Assembly (NCBI RefSeq): GCF_021233055.1 | Contig: NZ_CP089539.1 | Span: 62,001-126,000, forward strand | Direction of reading: 5' to 3' | DNA: 64,000 nucleotides | DNA from: Spirosoma oryzicola | GTDB lineage: Bacteria; Bacteroidota; Bacteroidia; Cytophagales; Spirosomataceae | In this document: positions 36,901 through 44,198 of the stretch, in pieces | Numbering within the stretch: position 1 is the first letter of the stretch | Layout: every line of letters begins with the position of its first letter | Notes under the pieces: generated by a model | Seen by the model: only the letters and a program-made list of their open reading frames with translations | What the model was told of the DNA's origin: nothing | Database searches by the model: none | Made by a program: the position numbers and the translations under genes

Positions 36901-37237
36901 GACACCGGAAAATCCGAATGTAAACGCCAAAAACCCGAAAGTAAGTATTAGTACGACCTTTCGCGAATCCAATCGCTTCGTCGAAGATGGCTCTTTTATG
37001 CGCGTCAAAAACGTGCGGCTGGGCTACAACCTGCCAGTTTCCAAATTGCAGATCAACTGGTTGAAAACCGCTCAGATTTACGCCAGCGCCCAGAATCTAC
37101 TTACGTTCACCAAGTATTCCTGGTTTGATCCGGAAGTCAGCAGCCGGGGTGGAGCAGCATCGATTAGTGTAGGTATCGACCAGACTAGTTACCCCGTTGC
37201 CAAGACCTTCACGTTCGGAGTCAGTGTCGGATTTTAA
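33914..37237 (+). CDS. SusC/RagA family TonB-dependent outer-membrane receptor with STN domain
   Basis: 1107 residues from the ATG at 33914 (the frame is open to a GTG at 33863, before the signal peptide). Order: signal peptide (LTQLILALLLTTLTYAHPSSAQ), STN secretin/TonB short domain (TSLQNVLNQIEVQASVKF) at about 45-105, CarboxypepD-regulatory-like barrel (VSGTVIDDQSQGLPGVSVVV), plug with VVVVGYGTQKRSDVTGA, and the C-terminal barrel ending with an aromatic-rich strand (TFGVSVGF). Imports a ligand with its SusD partner and TonB; the STN domain links it to FecR signalling. Confidence 0.96.
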   Translation: MKRIRHLKLCASVGMLMKLSLTQLILALLLTTLTYAHPSSAQEILERTIDLQLEKTSLQNVLNQIEVQASVKFVYSKKIIQADRLVSIRASNERLHEVLKTLLGPLSISYRVVSGRVLLTREDMQGAVLNPAVPSALAVSGTVIDDQSQGLPGVSVVVKGTQTGTVTDVNGHYSINAPDGAATLVFSFIGYQTQEIAISGRTVVDVKLGSDVKSLSEVVVVGYGTQKRSDVTGALASVSSKELNAFPVVNAAQGLAGRAAGVQVIQNSGAPGSNISIRVRGGNSLLGNNEPLYVVDGFALSGSPTTINPADIESIEVLKDASATAIYGSRGANGVVLITTRTGKSGSNRVNIDSYVGFQQVRKKLSLLNATEFAQIANERAKNDGLQPYFTPEQVNSFGEGTNWQDAIFRSAPIQNHVVTFSGGSEKTQYSISGSFFDQDGIVIGSGYQRYSVRANINQKINDKLKLNYSSVLSRTGNRMISNDNSSRGNGVVSAALTAPPMIAPRDANGNYSNVVPYSFSPNAAENAVALALERLSERTGSSVLTNLGLTYEFIPGLTLRVSAGVDYANSRTDYYSPRLFKASPSGVGTTTYETRTNFLNENILNYTKTINQVHSLAFTGGVTYQSEQFNRNITGASGFTTDVLSNNNLQSGSVIQTPTVLVTNWKLFSGLARANYSYRDRYLVTASIRADGSSRFGVSSKWGYFPSAALAWRVSEEPFIKSLTYVSNLKLRLGWGQTGSTAIDPYQTLNTLNSSQIVLGNDLYTGFAPGNTQPNPDLKWETTSQTNAGIDFGFFNERLRFTADYYVKNTNDLLANVLLPSSSGYSSQIQNLGTIRNQGVELDLGGNILTGAFKWDANVNFAANRNKVIKLASGSDVFGQALDIPLNVSINLVREGQPVGVFFGYLEDGLNENGTIKYKDLDGNGTINNLDRTIIGNPNPKFIYGFNNNFSFKNFTLNVFLQGVQGADIFNFNLSNQANAFNFGENQVRSSLDRWTPENPNVNAKNPKVSISTTFRESNRFVEDGSFMRVKNVRLGYNLPVSKLQINWLKTAQIYASAQNLLTFTKYSWFDPEVSSRGGAASISVGIDQTSYPVAKTFTFGVSVGF

Positions 37238-37255
37238 TTTTCAGCCGCCCAATTC

Positions 37256-38719
37256 ATGAAAAAGATACTATTCATTATTGCCACTTTAGCCGTGTTTTCT
37301 TCCTGCGAAACCGCATTGGAAGAAGTTCCGGTTGATCGCCTGACCGAGGAGAATTTTTACCAAAATGCCACCGATGCCCGTTCCGCGACCTACGCTATTT
37401 ATCAGGCAATCCGGGAGTTCGGCTATTATGGCACAGTACACCTGCTCGAACAGGAAGCGAATACCGACTACGCCAACGGACGTGGTTCTTACGCCATTAT
37501 CAGCGAATACCAGGGGCTGGATGGAACAAACATCGGTCGGGTTGAAGGAATCTGGGCGTTTTGTTACCGGGCTATTCTGCGTGCCAATATTGCCCTGGAG
37601 CGTATTCCGGCCATTGCCATGAACGAAAATGATAAAAAGACGTTGCTGGCCGAGGCTCGGTTCCTGCGGGCGCTGGTGTATTATGACCTGGTACGTGGCT
37701 GGGGACCGGTACCGATCCGGACAGTCTCTAAAGGGTCAAACGACGTTGCTCGTTCCCCGGTAGCGGATGTCTACAAACTCATTCTGGATGATCTGGCGGT
37801 GGCTGAGGCCGACTTACCCGCAGCACCGGTTGTCGCCGGTCAGCCAACAAAATGGGCAGCCAAAACGTTTCTGGCCGATGTGTACCTGACGCGGGGAGAA
37901 TGGGCGTTGGCGCGCGATAAAGCCAAGGAGGTGATGGACGCTAAAGTGTATTCGCTCGTTCCGGTACAAACGGTTGCCGACTTTGAAAAGATCTACGGAG
38001 CTACGGCCATCACTAGTTCAGAGGATATTTTTTCGCTGAAATACTCGTCGGCGGGTGGTCAGGGCTTCCAGTATCTGCTTTACATTCACGCTGAGAATAC
38101 GCAATACTCACCGCCCGGTTTCCGCACCATTTATGCACGGCAGACGTTTCCGCTCATTGCTAACTGGGATGCTAAAGATTTGCGTAAGGAGTTCAATCTA
38201 TACGGCCAATACGTAAACCGCACAACGGGCCAGACCATTACCTTACCCGTAAATGAGCCTTATCAGTTTCGCAAATTTAAGGACCCCTCTTCCGTAGCGG
38301 CCAACGCCAGTGGCAACGATCTTCCCATTTTCCGGTATGCCGATGCGCTCTTGATTTACGCCGAAGCAGCCAGCCAGGCCGCCGGTGGACCAGCCGCTGA
38401 CGCCTATGCTGCTGTCAATCAGGTTCGGCGGAGAGCTTACGGTGTGGATATCAACACACCGAACGCTGCTGTTGATCTGGTTGGTTTAAGCGCGCAGGCG
38501 TTCCGGGATGCGGTACTTCAGGAAAGAGCCTACGAGTTTATGATTGAAGGCAAGCGCTGGAACGACCTCAAGCGGTTGGGCGTCGACAGACTAAAAGCCA
38601 TTATTCTGGCGGCTAAAGGCAAAACGGTTAAAGAGTCGCACCTGCTATGGCCCATTCCGAAAGTGGAGATTGACAACAACGGATTGATCAACGCCGAGGA
38701 CCAGAATCCTGGCTACTAA
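37256..38719 (+). CDS. SusD/RagB family outer-membrane lipoprotein
   Basis: 487 residues. Signal peptide ends at a lipobox Cys (AVFSSC, about residue 17). The TPR-like helical body (FRDAVLQERAYEFMIEGKRW, ARFLRALVYYDLVRGW) and C-terminal WPIPKVEIDNNGL and NPGY are family hallmarks. It forms the substrate-binding lid over SusC. Eighteen bases after the susC stop, so co-translated. The ligand is unknown; there are no glycoside hydrolases nearby. Confidence 0.96.
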   Translation: MKKILFIIATLAVFSSCETALEEVPVDRLTEENFYQNATDARSATYAIYQAIREFGYYGTVHLLEQEANTDYANGRGSYAIISEYQGLDGTNIGRVEGIWAFCYRAILRANIALERIPAIAMNENDKKTLLAEARFLRALVYYDLVRGWGPVPIRTVSKGSNDVARSPVADVYKLILDDLAVAEADLPAAPVVAGQPTKWAAKTFLADVYLTRGEWALARDKAKEVMDAKVYSLVPVQTVADFEKIYGATAITSSEDIFSLKYSSAGGQGFQYLLYIHAENTQYSPPGFRTIYARQTFPLIANWDAKDLRKEFNLYGQYVNRTTGQTITLPVNEPYQFRKFKDPSSVAANASGNDLPIFRYADALLIYAEAASQAAGGPAADAYAAVNQVRRRAYGVDINTPNAAVDLVGLSAQAFRDAVLQERAYEFMIEGKRWNDLKRLGVDRLKAIILAAKGKTVKESHLLWPIPKVEIDNNGLINAEDQNPGY

Positions 38720-38803
38720 CTACTATTTAGAATTACGTTCAGGTGGTCGCACCAACTGCTGATCGCCTGAACCAATTTTTATCAACTGTCTTATTCTGTA
38801 CTT

Positions 38804-40807
38804 ATGAAAAAAACGGGGCTATACCTCCTGTGCTTGCTATTGCTAACGCTTTTAGGCAACGTTCAGGCGCAGAACCAGTCGTACGATATCTGTATTTACG
38901 GCGGTACATCGGCGGGTGTCATCGCAGCTTATACCGCAAAGAAAACCGGAAAGACGGTACTGCTGATCGAACCGGGCCGGCATCTGGGTGGCATGAGTTC
39001 GGGCGGTCTGGGCTACACGGATATTGGGAACAAATACGCCATTACGGGATTGGCCAACGATTTTTACAGACGGATGGGTCAGCACTACGGCAAGTTTGAA
39101 CAATGGATCTTTGAGCCTAGTGTAGCCGAAAACCTGTTCAAGGACTATTGCAAACGGGGAGATGTTCCAGTTCTATACGAACACCGGTTGGTCGATGTCG
39201 AGAAAAAAGGTACTACTATTCAGCAGATTACGCTCGAAAGCTCCACAAAGCCTACCAAATCTACCAACCGGACAATCCGGGCCAAAATGTTCATTGACTG
39301 TTCCTACGAAGGTGATTTGATGGCGAAAGCCGGGGTTTCGTACACGGTTGGGCGCGAGGCCAACAGCCAGTACAACGAAACGTTCAACGGCGTTCAGGTC
39401 ATGGAAGGACACCAGATGCCCGAGGGTACTGATCCTTATGTTACACCAGGCGATTCTAAAAGCGGTTTACTATGGGGTATTCATCCAACAAGCCCGCAGC
39501 CCGCCGGATCGGGGGACAAAAAGATTCAGGCTTACAACTTCCGCATCTGCCTGACTAACAAACCGGAAAACCGGGTACCCATCACCAAACCTGACGATTA
39601 CGACCCCAAGAAATACGAACTGTTGCTTCGGATTATCGAGAAACGGGGTTGGAAATCAATCAATAATGTCTTTATCTGGAGCCTGATGCCCAATGGTAAA
39701 ACGGACATTAATAACCGAAATGGGTTCTCGACCGATATGATTGGTATGAACTGGGCCTACCCGGATGCGGATCATACCACCCGTGCCAAAATCTGGAACG
39801 ACCACGTCAGCTACACCAAAGGGTTACTGTACTTTGTGGGCAATGACCCCCGAATACCGGCGGCTATGCGCGACGAAATGCAAAAATGGGGCTATCCCAA
39901 GGATGAGTACACCGACAACGGTAACTGGACTCATCAACTCTACGTTCGGGAGGCCCGGCGGCTGGTTGGCGAACTAGTGATGACGCAGAATCATTGTCAG
40001 GGTCGCGAAACGGTAACGGACGGCGTGGGCATGGCGGCTTACACGATGGACTCGCACAACTGCGACCGGCAGATTATCGATGGGTTTGTGAAAAACGAGG
40101 GTAATGTCGAAAAGGGAGGCTTCGGGCCGTATCCGGTTTCATACCGCGCCATCATTCCCAAACAGAAAGAAGTTAGTAATCTGCTGGTTCCGGTTTGTTT
40201 GTCAGCCACGCACATTGCCTACGGCTCTATTCGGATGGAACCCGTGTTCATGGTGCTGGGTCAGTCGGCTGCGGTAGCTGCGGGTATGGCGATTGATGCC
40301 AAACAGTCTGTTCAGGCCATTGATGTAAAAAAATTACAGCAACGACTGGCATCTAACCCACTTGCCGACGGAAGTGCGCCCGATATTCTGATAGCCAGTG
40401 ACAATGCCGCTCAGACAACGACGCAGGGAAGTTGGGTAGAACGTACATCCGGTGGTTACGGTCCTTCGTTTTTTGTCGATACGACGGGTCATCAGGAAGC
40501 AAAATCCATTCGCTTCAAACCCACCATTCCTAAAGCGGGTAAATACGCGATTTACACTTACGTACCCAAAGTACCGAAAGCCTCTTCTCAGTCAACCATT
40601 GACGTCTTTGACGGTCAACGGAAAATGGAGAAAACGATTAGTAGTGCGGATGTGAAAGTAGCGGGTCAAACTTCTGGCGAATGGGTGCATCTGGGCGATT
40701 ATCAACTGCCCGCCGGAAATAACGCTTATGTTGAAATCAGTAGTAAAGGCGCAACGGGTCCCGTTGTTGCCGATGACGTTCTGTTTGTTCCTGAAAAACG
40801 GCTATAA
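38804..40807 (+). CDS. Secreted FAD-dependent oxidoreductase (PF12831-type) with golvesin-like C-terminal domain
   Basis: 667 residues. Signal peptide (KKTGLYLLCLLLLTLLGNVQAQ). FAD-binding motif YDICIYGGTSAGVIAAYTAK, then VLLIEPGRHLGGMSSGGLGYTD. The first 530 residues are the FAD-dependent oxidoreductase of the xanthan-lyase-neighbour type; the remaining 140 form a beta-sandwich resembling golvesin/xly carbohydrate-binding-like domains (GWVERTSGGYGPSF... VDTTGHQEAKSIRFKP area). Encoded 85 bases after susD and paralogous to the next gene. Likely a periplasmic or surface oxidation of the imported compound; substrate unknown. Confidence 0.85.
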   Translation: MKKTGLYLLCLLLLTLLGNVQAQNQSYDICIYGGTSAGVIAAYTAKKTGKTVLLIEPGRHLGGMSSGGLGYTDIGNKYAITGLANDFYRRMGQHYGKFEQWIFEPSVAENLFKDYCKRGDVPVLYEHRLVDVEKKGTTIQQITLESSTKPTKSTNRTIRAKMFIDCSYEGDLMAKAGVSYTVGREANSQYNETFNGVQVMEGHQMPEGTDPYVTPGDSKSGLLWGIHPTSPQPAGSGDKKIQAYNFRICLTNKPENRVPITKPDDYDPKKYELLLRIIEKRGWKSINNVFIWSLMPNGKTDINNRNGFSTDMIGMNWAYPDADHTTRAKIWNDHVSYTKGLLYFVGNDPRIPAAMRDEMQKWGYPKDEYTDNGNWTHQLYVREARRLVGELVMTQNHCQGRETVTDGVGMAAYTMDSHNCDRQIIDGFVKNEGNVEKGGFGPYPVSYRAIIPKQKEVSNLLVPVCLSATHIAYGSIRMEPVFMVLGQSAAVAAGMAIDAKQSVQAIDVKKLQQRLASNPLADGSAPDILIASDNAAQTTTQGSWVERTSGGYGPSFFVDTTGHQEAKSIRFKPTIPKAGKYAIYTYVPKVPKASSQSTIDVFDGQRKMEKTISSADVKVAGQTSGEWVHLGDYQLPAGNNAYVEISSKGATGPVVADDVLFVPEKRL

Positions 40808-40842
40808 CTTTTCTATTAGACCTAACACTTTATTGATTGACA

Positions 40843-42543
40843 ATGACTAAACCCTCCTTTTCTGGATTAATATCTTCTGTTAACGAGTTCGTAGCAAGTC
40901 TGATTGTAAGCTGCTTAGCGCTTTTGTTAACTGTTTTTACCGCTGCTAATGCCGCCCGACCAGTGGCGGTTCGACGCGCCGATGTTATTATTTACGGAGG
41001 AACGGCATCTGCCGTGACAGCCGCCGTTCAGGTAAAAAAAATGGGTAAGTCGGTGCTGATTGTTTCGCCGGACAAACACCTCGGGGGACTGTCGTCGGGC
41101 GGATTAGGCTTTACCGATACGGGTAATAAAGAAGTAATTGGAGGCTTATCCCGCGAATTTTACCAGCGCCTTTATCAGCACTATCAACAGGATTCGGCCT
41201 GGAAATGGCAGAAACGGGATGAGTACGGCAACAAAGGACAGGGGACACCGGCTATCGATGGCAACGCTCGTACCATGTGGATTTTTGAACCCCACGCGGC
41301 TGAGCAGGTTTTTGAGGATTTCGTTCGGGAAAATAAGCTGACGGTTTACCGAAACGAATGGCTTGATCGGTCATCGAAGGGCGTTACAAAAAAAGGAAGT
41401 GCCATTCAATCGTTTCGTACGCTGAGCGGACAGATTTACGAGGGTAAGATGTTTATCGACGCTACTTACGAAGGCGACCTGATGGCCGCTGCGGGGGTAC
41501 GTTACCATGTGGGGCGGGAAGCAAACAGCGTGTATGGGGAAACTTGGAATGGCGTGCAGCCCAATGTGTTCCAGCACGGTCATTATTTCAAAGCCAACGT
41601 CAGCCCTTATAAAGTGCCAGGAGATCCCAAAAGTGGTTTACTGCCCGAAATCGCTCCGGATGGGCCAGGCGAAAAAGGGGCGGGTGACCATAAAATTCAG
41701 GCGTATTGTTTTCGGATGTGCATGACGAACAACCCCGAAAACCGCGTTCCGTTCCCGAAGCCCGAAGGGTACGACCCAACTCGTTATGAGTTGCTGGGCC
41801 GGGTATTTGACAGTGGCTGGCGCGAAACCTTCCAGAAATTTGATCCAATCCCGAACCGTAAGACGGATACCAATAACCACGGGCCGTTCAGCAGCGATTA
41901 TCTCGGTAAAAATTATGATTATCCCGACGCTACGTACGACCGTCGGCGGCAGATTATCCGGGATCATCAACTGTATCAGCAGGGGTTGCTGTACTTTATG
42001 GCCAATGATAAACGCGTTCCGGATGACGTTCGGCAGGCGGTAAGTCAGTGGGGACTGGCGAAGGATGAGTTTACCGACAACGGCAACTGGCCGCACCAGA
42101 TTTATGTTCGCGAAGCCCGGCGGATGCTCGGTATGTTTGTGATGAAAGAAGCCGACGCGCTGGGAAAAACGGATGTACCCCAACCCATCGGCATGGGTTC
42201 CTACGCGCTGGACGCGCACAATGCCCAGCGATACGTCCGGCCAGATGGTTTTGTGCAGAACGAGGGGGATATTGGCGTACATCCTGATAAACCTTATTCC
42301 ATTTCTTACGGCTCTATTTTGCCCAAGGAGTCTGAATGCAATAACCTGCTGGTGCCGGTCTGCGTATCCAGTTCACACATCGCCTACGGTTCGATTCGGA
42401 TGGAGCCGGTCTTTATGATCCTAGGCCAGTCAGCCGCTACTGCCGCTGTCCTTTCGATTGATAACAAGGTAGCGCCCCAGCGGTTGCCTTACGCGACCTT
42501 AAAAGCAGTACTTTTGAAAGATCAGCAACGATTGACTTTATAA
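40843..42543 (+). CDS. Secreted FAD-dependent oxidoreductase, paralogue of previous gene
   Basis: 566 residues from the ATG at 40843. N-terminal signal/anchor (about 20-38), then ADVIIYGGTASAVTAAVQVK and HLGGLSSGGLGFTDTGNK, an FAD nucleotide-binding pattern. It aligns with the previous protein through much of its length (PENRVP, DPTRYELLG, DNGNWPHQIYVREARR), but has no C-terminal golvesin domain. A separate duplicate with probably different substrate range. It ends the SusC/D transcript. Confidence 0.87.
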   Translation: MTKPSFSGLISSVNEFVASLIVSCLALLLTVFTAANAARPVAVRRADVIIYGGTASAVTAAVQVKKMGKSVLIVSPDKHLGGLSSGGLGFTDTGNKEVIGGLSREFYQRLYQHYQQDSAWKWQKRDEYGNKGQGTPAIDGNARTMWIFEPHAAEQVFEDFVRENKLTVYRNEWLDRSSKGVTKKGSAIQSFRTLSGQIYEGKMFIDATYEGDLMAAAGVRYHVGREANSVYGETWNGVQPNVFQHGHYFKANVSPYKVPGDPKSGLLPEIAPDGPGEKGAGDHKIQAYCFRMCMTNNPENRVPFPKPEGYDPTRYELLGRVFDSGWRETFQKFDPIPNRKTDTNNHGPFSSDYLGKNYDYPDATYDRRRQIIRDHQLYQQGLLYFMANDKRVPDDVRQAVSQWGLAKDEFTDNGNWPHQIYVREARRMLGMFVMKEADALGKTDVPQPIGMGSYALDAHNAQRYVRPDGFVQNEGDIGVHPDKPYSISYGSILPKESECNNLLVPVCVSSSHIAYGSIRMEPVFMILGQSAATAAVLSIDNKVAPQRLPYATLKAVLLKDQQRLTL

Positions 42544-43160
42544 GGTCTCGCATCTAGGAAAGTAGAGAGAGTCATTCGAGAAAGAGTGGCTCTCTAATAA
42601 GTTTCTACGACAAAACAGTCGACCAGGTCATGCGTACAGCTATGCTATACGAGTTACATTGGAGTCAATGATTTACTCCATTAAATCGCCTTTTGTATAG
42701 TTGTGTGTATTTATCATTTTTGTCATAACCTCAAATTCTGTAGCTATATAACCGTATTTGATAGGTGCTTGAAGCGGCACGCAACACAGTACTGTCAAAA
42801 AACGCTTTTAGGCGCATTGGATAAATAATTTTATTCAAGCGAACTCATGCAGGCTATTCAGTTACTAATTCAAAACAGTATCGAAATCAAGTGGTGGATT
42901 CGAAAGCATTTACGTAAATAATTTAATTATCAATGAATTAACATATATAATACTACCAAAGAAAACACACAGATAATTGATCGACTTAGCGAGATATAAT
43001 TGGCCTTACGCTGACTGACGGCGCTGGCCAAAATGGGAATTATTTTATTGAGTTTGCGGGAGTATATTTATTGTAATTTTGTAGGCTAGTCGATGTCGGA
43101 ATAAATTTCCGACCAACTGTTGTTGTTGATAAAGAGTATTCTAAATCGTCATAGTATCCT
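42544..43160. other. Long AT-rich intergenic region with candidate terminator and BLUF promoter
   Basis: 617 bases without a gene. A weak stem at 42563-42596 (TAGAGAG with CTCTCTA) may stop the oxidoreductase transcript. The rest holds only the promoter listed separately at 43053-43081. Confidence 0.5.
43053..43081 (+). promoter_or_regulatory. Strong candidate Bacteroidota promoter for the BLUF genes
   Basis: TTTG (43053-43056), spacer of 17, TAATTTTG (43074-43081), an excellent match to the TTG-N17-23-TAnnTTTG consensus. Start predicted about 43088, leaving a 70-base leader before the first BLUF gene. Confidence 0.62.
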
Positions 43161-43580
43161 GTGGAGCAGTGTATAGTTTACTTTAGTTCTTCTCCTGACT
43201 TATCCGATCAGCAGATTAAAACTATTGTCGAGCAGAGCCGATTGAACAACGCCAAATCGGGTATCACCGGGGTCATGCTGTACGTACGAGGTAACATCAT
43301 TCAGGTTCTTGAAGGAGAAAAAGAAGCAGTGGAGATGCTCTATGAACGAATTCAGCTGGATAGCCGACACGCTCAGGTAACAACCGTGCTGTCGCGACCT
43401 ATCTCGGAACGGTTGTTCAGCGCTTGGTGGATGGGTTTTGAAACACTGACGGATCGTCAACTCGAAGAGATAACAGCGTTGATTGATCTGGAAACGAAAG
43501 AGAGCCTTGCTGACCAACCGACCGACCATATTCTCTTGCGGACGCTAAAAGTTTTTTACGAAAGCAACCGCTATAATTAA
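43161..43580 (+). CDS. BLUF-domain blue-light receptor (single domain), copy 1
   Basis: 139 residues from a GTG start. Domain covers about 1-95. FAD-photochemistry residues are all present: Tyr7 (CIVYFSS), Asn30 (NNAKSGITG), Gln48 (IIQVLEGE), Trp89 and Met91 (FSAWWMGFE). The C-terminal tail of about 45 residues is helical. BLUF proteins detect blue light through a flavin-linked hydrogen-bond change. No output domain is fused, as in the short PixD type, so it must signal through a partner. Followed by a second BLUF gene after 69 bases. Confidence 0.94.
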   Translation: MEQCIVYFSSSPDLSDQQIKTIVEQSRLNNAKSGITGVMLYVRGNIIQVLEGEKEAVEMLYERIQLDSRHAQVTTVLSRPISERLFSAWWMGFETLTDRQLEEITALIDLETKESLADQPTDHILLRTLKVFYESNRYN

Positions 43581-43649
43581 GCGTTTTTAAACCCACAGAT
43601 TAAAAATTCTGTTTAGCGAACAGTAAACTGTTCCGTTAGTATTTTAGAA

Positions 43650-44072
43650 ATGGATTATTGCATTACTTACTTCAGCACCGCCGTCGAATCGACCACTGAG
43701 CACGACATAATGGATATCGTCGAGTTCAGTCGAATCAAAAACGCCCGATTAGGGGTTACGGGCGTGCTGCTTTATGTTAAGGGTAACATTGTGCAAGTGC
43801 TGGAGGGTGAGCAGCCACTCGTGGAAGAATTGTATAACAGCATCCGCAAAGATCCTCGGCATACAGATGTTAGAACAGTTATTAGCCAGCCTATATCCCA
43901 ACGGTTATTTAGTCATTGGTACATGGGTTATGAAACGGTGACTACTCAGCAATATGAGGAGGTGGAGGGTATTATTTCGACTGATAACCAAGACAATAAG
44001 TCTTTCGATCCCAACCAGCCGGTTATTCTTCGCATGCTCCAGCGCTTTTTTGAACTTACTCATCGTCCCTGA
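43650..44072 (+). CDS. BLUF-domain blue-light receptor (single domain), copy 2
   Basis: 140 residues. Same architecture and residues: Tyr7 (YCITYFST), Asn31 (KNARLGVTG), Gln49 (NIVQVLEGE), Trp90 and Met92 (SHWYMGYE). Roughly half identical to copy 1 by eye, thus a diverged duplicate. The tail differs. Together with copy 1 and the histidine kinase beginning 126 bases further on, it makes a light-response module. Short BLUF proteins usually bind a response regulator or other partner. Confidence 0.94.
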   Translation: MDYCITYFSTAVESTTEHDIMDIVEFSRIKNARLGVTGVLLYVKGNIVQVLEGEQPLVEELYNSIRKDPRHTDVRTVISQPISQRLFSHWYMGYETVTTQQYEEVEGIISTDNQDNKSFDPNQPVILRMLQRFFELTHRP

Positions 44073-44198
44073 AAAACAAATGGTTTAAGACAACGACTGT
44101 GTGGATTCGAGTAGTGGCTGATGATCAACAAATTTTATTGACACAAAGAAAACCGATCCATTAAACGTTTCGTTGGTAAGCGACAAGCTGTGCCTTTT

